From: Otis tarda | Taxonomy: Eukaryota > Chordata > Aves > Otidiformes > Otididae | Assembly (NCBI GenBank): GCA_026413225.1 | Contig: CM048552.1 | Span: 21,813,001-21,877,000, forward strand | DNA length: 64,000 nt | Direction of reading: 5' to 3' | In this document: piece by piece, positions 10,461 through 23,051 of the stretch | Numbering within the stretch: position 1 is the stretch's first letter | How the letters are laid out: the number at the start of each line of letters is the position of its first letter | The notes under the pieces: model-generated | What the model was told of the DNA's origin: nothing | The model's input: the letters and a program-made list of their open reading frames with translations, nothing else | Databases searched by the model: none | Program-made: the position numbers and the translations under genes

Positions 10461-13400
10461 GTAAATTATAGAATTAATATATTTTCCCTGTATTGTATCA
10501 TTACTTTCACTCCTTTGAAGTTTATTGTGGAAGAAAAGAGATTAAGACTATCACATTGATCTGTGTAAACAGGACTAACTCACTCCCTAGGAAGTTACAG
10601 ATGAAGGCAGGATTAAATTTGTGTGATTCTTACTTGGCACTGAGAAAAAACAATGGAACTACTTGGAGTTCTTCACATAAATAACTACAGTTTGCAAGGT
10701 CAAGCCCTCAAGAAGTAAACCAGTAGGCAAGGCTTTTGTTAATATTAATATAGCTGACAGTTTTGCCAAATGCTAAATTGAGGATTGCACAAACTACTGG
10801 ACTTGTCCAGCATCTCTGCTGCAGTGCCTCTCCACGGCAGTTATTCTTTGAATTACAGTTAGTAAAGACTCTCTTTCCTGATGAAAATAAAATACATAGA
10901 GAAAAACAATAACAATTGGAGACAAGTCAACAGCCCAAATGTTTGTCTTTGTGATATAGCAGTTGCCTGGTATTTTATTATTTGATAATTCAACAATCCA
11001 CACATCTTCAACAGAAAGCATTTCCCTTTTTACTTCAGCGAAGCCCAATAAAAATCCCCTACTCTCCACTTCTACCAATATTAGTGAAAACAAAATCAAA
11101 TGTTCTGAATAGCAAAGCTCTCGAAAATTAGGTAATTCATTTTCTGTAACAAAACTGTCTATAGGACAAAGAAAATAAATAGGAGATCATTTGGTGGGGC
11201 CTGCCAGCAGCAGTCCAAAGTGTCTGGGTTTCTTGCCAATAGTCCCTGAACCTAAAATCATGGGTTAACAAAACAGCTAAAATTTCACACCACTTGAGCT
11301 TTTTTTTTCCTTGAGAGCGATAAATTACCAGTGCAGCTCCCCTAGTATGCTCACTGGTCCAAAAGATGCTATTTCATCCCCAAAACTGTACTTCCTGACT
11401 TCCATAATTTAACTGACTTGTAAAATTTCAAATACAGAAGTCCAAATGATCCTTTAATTTGTAAGTGGGCAAGCCACTGAAAAGCTCTGAGTAGTATGAC
11501 ATGAAAGGAAAAGAAGATTCATATTTTAAGGTATTGGAATTAGTTAAATTAAAAGTCAATGGATAGTTCATGAAAATAAAAGAACAGAGTATCTCCAAAG
11601 CTTAGTTTATTCAGCTTCAAGTTATAGATGGAAGGTTGAGCTACATGGCCATATTGAGAATAAAAGCAAAGTTACAGGTTTGCCAGAGCTGCCAGGGCAT
11701 TTAGTCCTGCTGCCTACAGGACTTTCCATAGGCAGTGAGATGTTTAGAATGTGTGCTTATTTTTTTTTTTTTGTGTAGAGTATTTAATTTACTAGAGATG
11801 AAAATGACACAAATTGAGGTTCTATGCCTGAACATAAATGTCATCCACCCTCATGACCCTAAATTTAGATAAAGTTGTAAGAAAGTCTTGAGGATTTTCT
11901 TTCATCTTACAACTTGTTTGGGAAAAAAAGGTTACTAGGAAGACAAGAGGATAAGTGTTTGTGGATATTTAGGGCATTGCAATATAGATTGGATTTCTTG
12001 CTCTGCTACAATTTTGGCATGACTTTGAGCAAGTGACTTATGGCTACATCTACAAATGAGCTGTAGGTATGGTGTTGCAATACATAACTTAGAAGAACCC
12101 TAACATGTGGTGGAATCCATACAGCTGTTCCCACAGGGAGAGACAGATGCTTACATATCAGACCAGAAAGCCAGCTTGCTGTAAAGGGAGTTATCTTGAT
12201 ATTTGACCAATACCAAATATAAATGAGAAGTGTTATTTTGGGTAAGTATGAGTATCATAAGCAGGGATGTTAATAATAATTCTTGATTGCCTTGTTCTTT
12301 CAACATGTTAATAGGATAAATGTATTCAATAGGCACCTTCTAAATTTTCCATTGTGGATTACATATGTGAAGAAAAACCCACTCATTCAGTCACTGTGCA
12401 GTTCTACAACATTAGTGCCTTAACATAATGTAAAATCGTACTGGCAGAAATTTTCATCTCAACGGAGATCAGACTTGACGAAAACTGGATATTGTCCCCA
12501 TTGCTTCCCAATAACTGAGATGTGTTTTTGACAGTCATACTCTTTGTATTAGGTGTTTAGTCTCTCAGAGAGTTTGAATGTTTGCTTTTATACTTGGTTT
12601 GAAAAATGTCTTTTTGTACATCTAGACCTAGTATTTCACAGACTCGTGAACAGAAATACTGCAGTATCAGGAAGTTAGATGTTACACTCATGGTAAGCTT
12701 TGTAAGTAGATAGTGTAAAATTGTGGTTTTTAAAAGTATAAAAAGGTTTAAGCCAAAATCACAGATATACATGCTGGGTACAGTCTAAGATTTGTTTGTG
12801 AAAAAGCAGTTTGAGACAACTAAATTGTTGAGTTCCTTGCTCTACTGTCACTCAGTATAGAGCACTAATTCCAGATCACGTTGTAAGGCTACAGCCTCCT
12901 TCCTGCCAACCTCCCTTCCAATATCATCACCTGACATCCTTAAAATCAAATATGGAAAACAAGGTGTTCCAATTCTGACTGCACAAAGTCCTGAGACAAT
13001 TATCCTTACATATTTATGAGGGGAGAGCAGACACCAGGTTGTTACAGCTCAAATTACTGTACGTGCTAGAAGGAACTTTCAAGCCAAGAAAACTGTGTCC
13101 AGAAGATATTCATACACTTTCAGAATTTAATTTCTATTAAATTAGTCCTTCTTTTCTAGAAAGTGATAATTTTCATGTTTAATGATTAATAGTTAAAAAT
13201 CTGAATCAGACATTTCTAGTTATGAGGGCAGCATATCAGACAATTATTCGAGCTACAGCACAACGGAATATCTGATCCAATTAGTGTACTGGGACACTGT
13301 ATCATTATTGATTTATTACTAGATATTTCTCATTCTTTTCAGTAATTTGTTATGGGCTGACAATGGATATCTGTATGCAGCTTTCAAATGTAAATGACAA

Positions 13401-16079
13401 AAGCAGGTATTGCCATCTAAAACTACGCATGCAAGTACAAGATACAGTTATCAACAACTTTGAGAATTAGATTACTTACTAAATATGCCTGAATGCGTGT
13501 GTTATGTAACCATGACTGAAAAATAGGCCCTACATGTTTATTTTTCGCTACATACACATTCAAACTATTTTGAGTGGTTGACAGCTATGATCAGCCAATC
13601 AGAGAGAATCCAGGAGGAATTTTCCTGCATTTTCTAAAATAAATTTTTTGTTCTTTGCTATTTATTTATGTTTGCTCAACTGGGCCAAATTTTACTCCTT
13701 TCTTTGATTCTCAACTCAACATTACAAAGTAGACATCTATTCAGAAGGAAAAAGCCAAATATTCTCCTACAGGAAAAGTCAGCATAGTCTGAAGTCAGAC
13801 TAGAGAAAGACAAGCAGTGGGAATAAGAGCGAAGAAGGTCAGATTTGTTTAACTATATGTTTTAAACAATTCACTTTGAAGTTATTAATAGTCTGCATAA
13901 TTTTTCAACATTTTTCTTCATCCTTAATGAAATGTGACTGTTTAATTAAATATGTCAGTATAAAAATAATGGCAAGGGGTTATTCTTTCTAATTCAGAAT
14001 CGCTGCTAACTAAGACTGAGGCTAATAAATTTCAAGACCTTCGACTTAGGAACTTTCTTCTATAAACACCTTCACTTTGGTTTTCATCCAGTGACAGGAT
14101 TATTGTCTTGTACTATGAAAAGAACTATTAAATTTTAACTTTAGTGACCAATACACTTTTATCACCCGCTGCCTTGGAAAAGTCTTTCATTATTTGTCTC
14201 TCCCATAAGTTACAAAATATTTTACTGTATCTTCCCTTTCATAATGCCCCACAACAGAAAGGAAACACAAAAAGAAAAGCTTGAGAAAATACTCTACTGG
14301 TTGTTTGAATTATTTGGAGTTTTGTATCACCCATTGGGCCCTAATAAGTGTGACCTAATATCAACAATTTGGATTCAGGTGGACTGCTTACTAAATATGG
14401 TGTTTCAACATTAGAAGGCCAGTGAGCTATCTTTCCATATTTAGTTATTGAATTGAATTTCATTATTGGAACATGTTAACAGTTAAGTAAAACAAAGAGA
14501 TTATAAGCTGATAGAAAACTTAGAAAAACTCCTTCTGTTTATGTAAATGAGCATCCCATTCTTGACTTTTGTGTGGTGTTCTTGGTGCCTCTTTATTTCT
14601 GTATTAGTAAGGAAACAAATCAGTATTGCTAACTGACAATCTTATTGCACATCTTGCTATATATAAACCATGGTCTCATGAGGTGTAAAGTGCATTTTTG
14701 AAGTACAGCCCACCTTATTAAAAAAAATGCTATTTTTACGCAGTGAGGACCACTGACTTGTGGAAACATACCTTAAAGTGTAATTATATATTAAAAAAAA
14801 ATACCCTGAGGGTAACTTTCCTGATAGACTTTATAACCATTTAATCTTTTAGATATCATCTGTTCTCTTCAAGTTAGCTAAAATCAGCAAAAGAACCCCG
14901 CTGTTACCATATTCTGTTCTCTGCTTGAACTTGAACAGAAATATTATTGTGTGATTATGCCTTTTCTGAACAAAATAAGTACCAGTAATTCTGCAGAGCT
15001 TAAATCCCTTATTAATTGGCATTGTTTAAAGGGTCAGTGTGTTATTTAATCACTACAGTCTGGTGACTTGTAAAAAAAAAATTCAGCATTTATTCAAAAA
15101 GTAAATCTTGTGGTTGTAGGGCAAAGGTAGAAAACATTAATTTTGAACATTCAAAACCTAGAAAGCAAATAAAAATAACCCAATATTTGTTTTTATTTGT
15201 CTCCAGTTCCATCATATCTTTTTTTAAAAGTTCCATTAAGAATACTCAAGTGCCTGGAGAAACACATACACACTTTTTTGAAAACCCTTTAAAAGATAGT
15301 ATTTTCTTTTTTTCCAACTACAGAGTAAGGCATAATTAACCAATGTGTTTATCTGGTTATCAGCTACTGGATTGCTAAAGAAAGAAAGGAAATAAAATGT
15401 GGACAAAGCTTTCTGAAAAGTGACTACAGGTCTTGCAGTTCATTTAGCAAAGTTATTTAGGCTTATTTCTCTATTAAACAAAGCAATAGCAAATCACAAT
15501 ATTTTCTTTTGATTCACTATTTTTTTACATGTAATGCTGCAGACAAAAAAAAATACTCAGGAACCCATCTCTTATGGATTAAAAACCAGTTCTGGTTTAT
15601 ATATTTCATGCTATTGCTTCATCATGAACATTTTGAATAGTTGAAAAACTCCAGCTGAACTGCAAAAGGAAATAATCCAGATGGAAGTATGATGTCAACG
15701 TCAAACTGAGTCTTCCTGTTGCTCTTCTGTGCTTAGCAGTCTGAAAGTAAAGTGACTTGTACAACTCAGTCTCAAAGATTGTAGATCCTTGCTATAAACT
15801 AAAATGAAGTGAAGCTGAAGAACAAATAGAACTGAAAAAGAAAAAAATCACAGTTGAATCATGGATACCCCGTAGATCACGGATATCATTATCATTTTCA
15901 TAAATCTTCCCAAGGCTACTCATTTAAATTGAGAACAAACTGCATACACACTTTCCTCTTCTTGACAAACCATTTAAAGTCTGTCACTGAATAATTAGAG
16001 TAGCAAATGCAAATATTTCTGTAGTAAATATATGCAGGTTAATATTGTGGAACTATTATTCCTAGGTCAATCACTGAAA
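10461..16079. other. TE-poor AT-rich desert
   Basis: About 5.6 kb with no recognisable gene or repeat element apart from short A or T runs (for example 11760-11773). Open frames are all about 100 codons or less and look random. The sequence has many homeodomain-type TAAT cores and a block near 14520-14700 (Fox-like TGTTTATGTAAAT, a TATATAA stretch) that could be conserved non-coding DNA. This cannot be decided without an alignment. Confidence 0.5.
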
Positions 16080-16270
16080 TGGTGCAGCTGGCATAATGCC
16101 ATTTTGATGAAGTGATGCCAGTTTACCTCATGCAAATACTTGGCTCTGTTCACCAGGAATTAATTTTGCTACCTTTTCTCTTTTCCTAGTAAAATGACTT
16201 TGTAGAGGTTAATTCTAAAGTAGGTTTACAGATACCAGGGAAATGTGCAAAAATAATGCAATGTGAACAG
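16080..16270. promoter_or_regulatory. Candidate enhancer: E-box, NFI, octamer and homeodomain motifs
   Basis: Within about 85 bases four different motif types stand together. They are an E-box CAGCTG (16085-16090), a full NFI palindrome TGGC-N5-GCCA (16089-16101) overlapping it by two bases, the POU octamer ATGCAAAT (16130-16137) and an AATTAATT homeodomain core (16158-16165). The block sits in a TE-free interval. Motif matches alone are weak evidence, since the octamer and TAAT cores are frequent in AT-rich DNA. The complete dyad NFI site plus octamer is less expected. The target gene is unknown and outside the window. Confidence 0.3.
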
Positions 16271-17339
16271 CCAGAATCTTCTGTGCTACACTAAACAGTT
16301 CTACAGAATGTGACCATGTAAATCCTTATGCACAACGCAAAATGCGGAAGACAATTGGATAGAAAAAAAAAAGTTATGGTAGAAAAATTATCAATTCCTC
16401 CCCCCACCCCCATCTTGCTTTCTTATTTTATTTGGTATTTCTACAAAATAGTTTTGTCATTCTTCTAATGAATGAGCAGTGGAATGCTAATGTGTAACCT
16501 TTGTTCTTTCATTCTTATATTCATCACTACCTTTAATAAATGAATGAACTTTTAAAAATCATGACCTTGTTAATTTGGGCTATTTCTGTTTCATAATATG
16601 GCTTAAACAGCTCAGATCTTGGTGTAAGATGACTGGAAGTCTTGTAAGGAGGAAATCCACATTGACACCTGCATGCATCTTGAACTGCATGAAGAACATA
16701 GTATGGCAGAAATAGAGCTTGCATATAATGAATGAGATTTTGAAGAAAATAAATATATATTTAATCCCTTTTTAGTAGCTTTTATTTCTATAACTGTCTA
16801 ATACAGAGACGGTAAGAAATATCTATATTTATAAAGACTTAAGTTGAGTGTTTCTTAATGTCACAATAGCCAGCACATTATCATATGTAATTACATTTTC
16901 TTGTCTAGTTTATCGACAGTAATCGTAACATTTCACAAGTATACATTTCAGGCCCTACTAACATTTGCTCTTGTGCTTCTGAAGTGGGGGAAGATCCTGA
17001 ATTTATTTAAATGTTTTCTCTTTATCAGTTTTTCCTTTGCATTGTAACTAGCAGAAAACAGAAAGCGCTTGGATTACATGCCAGGGTTTAAGAAGAGGTA
17101 AAAGTGTAAATAGCAATGCTTGAATATAAAATTTTCGATCGAACACATTTGCAAAGTGCCAAGGAGTAGAGCACCACATGCTGCAGAAAGACTCAGAGCT
17201 AGAACCTTATCTTTATGGATACTAATAACAGATAAATGGGGTCTGCTGTAGCCCCCTAAAGCTTCAGTTTGTGGAAAGGGCAGCATACGGAACATGACTC
17301 TATTAGAATAAAAAAAGATAAAATCAGGCAGTATATAAT
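16271..17339. other. Unique sequence, no gene
   Basis: No recognised element. A 99-codon minus-strand frame (17074-17373) runs into the motif-rich block that follows. It has no signal peptide or family motif and is within chance length for this window. Confidence 0.5.
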
Positions 17340-17710
17340 TTTCCTGATTATTCCCCTCCCCCTCCCTTGCCACTAGCGATAAGGGTTAACAATGCAAAAC
17401 TCCCACCAGCTGGTGTTTCACAAAGAAAAAGCCCTTGGGGAAACGACTCCTCTACTGACAAAAGCAGCCTGAAAGCTCTGCTTCAGAAGGCAGCGCTATT
17501 TACATAGGCACACAAAAGCATGTCACAATGCCATCAGCCGTATCAGGATCACACCAGAGAGTGTGTGTGTGGGGGGGTGTCTCTATAAAGGTTCCCCTAT
17601 ACCCCGTCATGATAGTGCTTTATGCTTTTAATTAGAAGGCTCTGTTATTGACTTGAAGGCATTAATTCTCTGGGGTCTAGCGGTGATGAAGTTATGACAG
17701 GTGATTTTCT
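17340..17710. promoter_or_regulatory. Candidate conserved non-coding element
   Basis: This block is clearly less AT-rich and of higher complexity than the surrounding kilobases. It contains a perfect 12-bp palindrome CACCAGCTGGTG (17404-17415) centred on an E-box, a short GTGT/poly-G stretch near 17562-17580, a TATAAAG-like sequence near 17584, a TTAATTA homeodomain core (17628-17634), and TGACAG merging into a second E-box CAGGTG (17695-17703). No coding frame explains its composition. I infer a distal regulatory element from texture and motifs only. Confidence 0.3.
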
Positions 17711-19521
17711 CTATTCAGGCTCTTCTAAGTTATGTTTTGCTATATTTCTAAAAAAAAAAAAAAGAGCAAAACAAGATAGGTGGTTCAGTAGTACAATAAT
17801 ACACATAGGCCCCTGAAGAAAAAATAGCCATTTGATTTATTAAAAGAGATTATAAGTGTTAAGCACGTTTTAACTAAATGGGAAGTGAAAGAAAGTAATA
17901 AGTAAAAAAGTGAAACATACCAGGATTTTTTTTAACACCAAAGAACTGGATAGTAATTTATTACTTGATCTTTTGCCACAAAATAAGATGATTGCTCTGA
18001 GTCATAAGTCAGATTTTTGAGCGTTCTACCATGTCCGTTGCATAGTTTCACTGCGATGGGTTTTGTTTACTAAATTTTTTATTATTTAATTTTAGTGATT
18101 TATTATTCATATTTCTTAGCCGAGACTCTGACTCACGTGCTGTTTCAGTTTTCTGACTGACTGAAAAGTTTGGAATAGGGAATAATGGAGATCAGCCAGG
18201 AATAACGAATGACAAATAACTTATTTTGTCTGCAAGTTTTCAAATGCTAATTACTTGTTCCTAAATAAGGAAAGCTTTGGGGATTCTTGTACATTTTCAT
18301 GAATATTCTGTGATTTTTCTTTCCAAACATGTCTGGATAGCAAATGGTATTATTCTATCAAAAGTGATGTGCAAAAATATGAAAATTATTTAGCCAAAAA
18401 AAAAGAGAGGTAGAATAAGTTAATTTAGTAAATGGTTAGCTGTAGTGGGTCTTAAACACTAGCTTCTGGGTAAATCAGTCTTTGTCAATAACCCAAGTAA
18501 GGGAAGACACCTGGCTGTTATTTCCCCATTGCACTGTAGTGGAAGGTACATTTTTGTCTTGTATTCACATTTCTTTCATTGAAGTCTCACTTTGTTTTGC
18601 TATAATAGGATAAGCAATAGTTTAGAGGTCACAAAGCAAATGGCATGCCTTGTATGTAGAACTGGAGACAATACGAAAAGGATTTTTTTTTTTTTTTCTC
18701 CTGACAACTTATTTGTCAAAATCCTTCTCTGGGGAAGTTGTAGATGGGAAAAGTTTACATGGATCCAAAAGGTGATGAGCTAAGTTAACCAGAGAGAAAA
18801 TCCATTGGATCTCCTAAACATAACCTACTTCTGGCTCCAAATGTATGTGAATCATAGCCTCTTGGAAGCAAGAATAAATACAGTATTTGCTACTGCATAC
18901 TGTTGCAGCCAAGGTACAGGCTAGATATGCACTCAACCTGTTCTAGTATAGTCATGCTTTTGAATGCCATTCTTACAATGAGAGATAGAAGACAGCAGTG
19001 AATTTGGGAATAATAAAGAGAAAAAGGAAGACAGGAGCATGCAAAGATAGGATGTGCAACAGTATAACATTTCAATTGTAATTAATACCAGTCATATCAG
19101 CACTGAGGTTTCTATCACTGTATGTGATGCTTTCATAAACATTCTTGCTGCTATTGCAATAAAGATGGAGTAAAAACAGATATCCCAGTCTCTATAGGGA
19201 CCCATAATTTAGACTGCATTATATTTTCATTTGATAGGACTAAATATGTTATTTGATTTCATGGAGGGAGCAATATCTTTCCCAAGAGATACTGCTGTGG
19301 ATGAATTAACACTTGTTTTGCTAACTGAGGAATTATTTTTGAATAGATGACCATTCACATGAATAGTTGTACTTTTTATGGAAACATACCTTCACTAAAA
19401 CTTGAAACACCAAAACTTGAAACAAAACACCAAAAAGCTGTTTAGCCACTTTTTACCTACAATAGTGTATGTTTTGATATATAGTAATTTATTTAAAAAT
19501 ATAATTAGCTACTTGCTAATT

Positions 19522-19522
<1 letters not shown>

Positions 19523-19554
<32 letters not shown>
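19523..19554. repeat. Microsatellite (AT)4(GT)12
   Basis: Alternating TATATATA passes directly into twelve GT units (19531-19554). Such alternating purine-pyrimidine tracts are prone to length change and to Z-DNA formation. Confidence 0.97.
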
Positions 19555-20689
19555 CATCATTGAAGCACCTTCCAAAACTGTAAACTTGCATTTTGTGCAA
19601 AATTACTAACAAGCTATTCAATGCAGTTGACTTGATTTGTTGAAATATAGTCAATCTGGACACCATTTTGTTACCAACAAAAAGCCAATGGAACAAAAGC
19701 CATCACAGTTCCCATTTCCTGCACAAAAAATACTCCAATATACTTACATCCTGATTAATAAGCAGAGTAAGTTCTACCACAAGATATTTTTTGTAAGAGG
19801 TTAGACTTGAGAACAGAACAGAAATTCTCCATGTTGAGTTTGACAGGAGTGTCCTAATTTTTTTTTTGCTTATTATGACTCCTACATTGGTCACAACTCC
19901 GTATGAAATAGGCTTCTACAATTCACTGATCTTGAGAAATCTTCTCTAGTTACAATAATAATTTCTTTAAAAAAACTAAAAAACCAAAATATATATATAA
20001 AATCTGTCTTTATAATTCTAACTTTATGAATTAGGTTCAATAGTATCATAAGTCCCTTATAGTCATTTAAACTTAAGAGTCAGGTGAAAGATCTACTATT
20101 GGGTGCACACCCTCCCTTATGTGACAAGTTAAGGAGGTAAGCCTGTCAGAAGAGTGGGGTTTTTTTTCTTGAAAATGTAACAGTGGAAGTCAGTTGCTTG
20201 GATTAAGATAATTTTCATTGCCACTCAGTGAATTTTCAGCTCAAGAAAGGAGGTTTTTAATGAATTTTAGGCATTTCTAGCTGTTTATGCATATGTCATA
20301 TATGTAGGAAACTGAATTGCATTTTTGGAACTGAAATATCAACAACCCACCTAAGTCTCCTTTTGGATCTTCCCTCAAGTTATATATTATATATTATGCA
20401 TAAAATTTATCCTGAGAGTAAAACAGTTTGACTTTCTCATATATTGGCTCTTGTGACAGTAATATTTTAGCTGTGATGATATGAGAAAATCTAGATATCT
20501 TGAGAGAAACAATAGCTTTTCTATTTAAGACCTTAGTAAGTGCTTGCATGCCCCCAAACTTGTCTTTTTTTTTTTTTTCCAGTCAAATAATTCAGTCTAA
20601 CAAAAGATATCACATCTTCCTAATAATCTCACCTAACTCATATCTTAGGTCATTAATATTTCAACAAAATTACTACTAAAATACAAAGT

Positions 20690-20860
20690 AAAAAAAAAAA
20701 ACCAGTGATACGTAAAATATGTTATGAAATACAAAAAAAAAAAAAAAAACCCATCATAATCAATCAAAGACTTGCAAGGACAGTAGACTGGCTATCACAG
20801 ACAAAAAAAAAAAACAACAAACAAACAAACAAACAAAAAAACAAAAAAACCCACACCAAA
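20690..20860. repeat. A-rich low-complexity region with (CAAA)n
   Basis: Three A runs (20691-20701, 20733-20749 and within 20803-20814) are followed by CAAA repeats up to about 20850 and a C-rich edge. The minus-strand frame over it encodes only a Phe/Val/Leu run and is not a gene. Confidence 0.9.
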
Positions 20861-21199
20861 ACCCCAATCCCTTGAGTATCCTGAGCTTAATATTTTGATA
20901 TCATATGATGAGAACATCCTTCTTAAAACTGAAGAAGCACACTTTCTGGTTGCTTTCACATAATCTTTATCATTGCTTTCAGTCTCAAACTGCGGCTTTG
21001 GCACTGCCACTGTCACTTGGTTTCAACTGATTTTACAGCTTCAGCAACACAAAGTCTCATTCAGACATCACAGATGAATGGCACTACTATATGGCTATAT
21101 TTATGGGCAATCACAGTATAACAGTAGCTGATGAACTGATCACAAGACAGGAAGTTAGTAAAGGCCAGATCTCTTTTTATCCTTCTTTGCTAAGTTCAT

Positions 21200-21560
21200 C
21201 AGGGCAGTTAATGAGTGGTTTTAAGTAGCTGTCTGCACTGCCAGCCAATAAGGCTGCTTACACAATGCAAATACACCAGGAATAACAATCTGAGTTGGTT
21301 TTTTACATGCCAAAAGTTGTTAGACATCCCCTTTGGGGCTCCAGATGTATTTTTAGAAAATTGTAATCTAAAGTATCTGTCAAGCGACTCCTATATTTAA
21401 TGCAGATGTAGAAGCAAACAGGGGCAATTGAGAAGCTTCTGCAAATGCTAACACAACATGCTTCAACGTTCCCTTCATACATGCTGCAGCTTACTTCTCT
21501 AATGGTGCGGCTGCAGTAGTAGGTCTTTGCATAGAACTCTCTCTTTCCAAAAACCCCTGC
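21200..21560. promoter_or_regulatory. Candidate non-coding element with CCAAT and octamer motifs
   Basis: A higher-complexity block with CCAAT (21245-21249), the octamer ATGCAAAT (21265-21272), an AACAAT SOX-like core just after it, and GC-rich GCTGCAG repeats near 21484-21520. No long frame fits. The call rests on motif spacing and texture, so confidence is low. Confidence 0.22.
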
Positions 21561-22948
21561 CCTGGCTCTTTAGGTGCTAATATTTTTCCTTCATTATTTT
21601 GTGAAGTTCAGAAAACTGTGTTTTTTTCACGTTCTACAGCATTTGTGATCTCTTTGTTTGACAATTACGTACTACTTTCTAACGATATTACTCGCACTAA
21701 GTGTATTTTTAAAAACCCTGTTTTTCAGTACAATCAACATTGTCTCTGTCATTTTCTGAGAATGACGTCTTGTTGGGATGCTGCCCAGCCAAGTTGTGCC
21801 AGCATGTTATGTTAAACAATGTATTGAGAGATGTCAAAACTACTCAGAAACAATGACATCTATATCAACAATCAATAACATGGACAATAAATTCTGGGAA
21901 AAACAATAAAAATACAGGCACTTTAAGCAAATTGGTATAACTTCATTAATTTTTATGATACCAGCTGAGCGGCTAGCCAATAGCTTTCTAAAAGCTGCAG
22001 TGTACTAAAACCCACATATATAATGAGTAACAGAATAAAAGAATATACATTATCTACCATGCTATGAGGAAAGGAATTTAACTCTCATTTTGTATAGCTA
22101 TTTCTTTTCAAAGACAAAGTTTTAAGTGAAATAGTAAGCATTTGCATTCCAACAAAATTTAAAAAATATTTTTTATAATTCCTGAAAATTTGCCAGCATT
22201 TGTATTCCAGCCATTTGAAAAAGACAATTGTGATTCTGTAACTTGTAGCAGAAAGATTGAGTGTGCAAATGTGGAGTGGGGTGAGCCATGAGCATATTAT
22301 TTTTCTAGAATTGAAACATGGCATGCTACCTTTACAGTATTGGTATATGATGCAAACAATCCAATGCTATCACAAAAACATATTTTAAAATGAAATATAG
22401 CTGCAGACTGCTACAGTTGCTATTTTTGAAAGTTCCTTTTTATTAATTTGAATTTCTCATGTATACTTACGTTTCTTTTCTTATGAACAAAAGCCAGTTC
22501 TTATGAATCTACTCCCAGACGTGTGCTAATACTTCATAAAACTGCTTGAAACTGAGTTTCTAGCTCCTGATGCTTCCATGTAAGACGCCAAAATCTTCTC
22601 GGGGCATGGAAACCTCTATCTAGACATTTTTTTATAGACCTGGATGACAACATTCCTAGTTTCCCAATCATTTTCACTATGGTTGTCTTCTATGTGGACA
22701 TTTATTCACTAAAACATTAAATGAAACTATCTACTTTCATCTAAACAACTGAACAGCTATGAGGCACAAGGTAAACCAATGATGAAGATTATGCTCCACA
22801 TTGTATTGATAGCAGAACAAATTGCAAAAGACTTAAATGACTATGATAAATTCCTCACTTTGTGTCATTAAGCTGGGTAATTTACTGTTTTACTGATCAG
22901 TAAATTTTAAGCTTAAAAAAAATTTCACAATTCTGAAAGTGATTAAGT
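21561..22948. other. Unique AT-rich sequence, no gene
   Basis: No repeat family or gene is recognised. Frames are under 80 codons. Confidence 0.55.
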
Positions 22949-23051
22949 CTGTAGTAAAATTAAGATGAAGGTTAGATTATCTAAGTAATCACCTTCATCT
23001 TAATTTAATTATCACTTAGATAATTTAACCTTCATCTTAATTTTACTACAG
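22949..23051. repeat. Near-perfect 38-bp inverted repeat (hairpin) with repeated loop
   Basis: The left arm 22949-22986 pairs with the right arm 23014-23051 over 38 positions with a single mismatch, around a 27-nt centre. The centre itself carries a second copy of part of the right arm: ACCTTCATCTTAATTT occurs at 22991-23006 and again at 23028-23043. The left-arm stretch 22957-22972 can therefore pair perfectly with either, giving two alternative hairpins. Flanking sequence shows no target-site duplication or transposon ends. The layout fits a template-switch or fold-back event. A miRNA-like precursor is a less likely alternative. Confidence 0.93.

Larger units (their letters stand above)
17711..21199. 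other. Unique sequence with simple repeats, no gene
   Basis: There is a poly-A run (17751-17763), a sequence with CACGTG and GCTAATTAC motifs around 18110-18260, the (AT)n(GT)n microsatellite at 19523-19554, and an A-rich (CAAA)n region at 20690-20860. Nothing coding is recognised. Confidence 0.55.

Noticed and set aside
17074-17373. 99-codon minus-strand frame beginning MAREGEGNNQENY
   Set aside because: No domain, signal peptide or conserved context, and the length is within chance for 64 kb of AT-rich DNA. The neighbouring block is better explained as non-coding.
19505-19696. Minus-strand frame with a Thr-His run
   Set aside because: The run is the translation of the (GT)n microsatellite and nothing else in the frame looks like a protein.
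20795-21016. Minus-strand frame with a Phe/Val-rich end that resembles a membrane helix
   Set aside because: The hydrophobic end is the translation of the (CAAA)n/poly-A region on the opposite strand.
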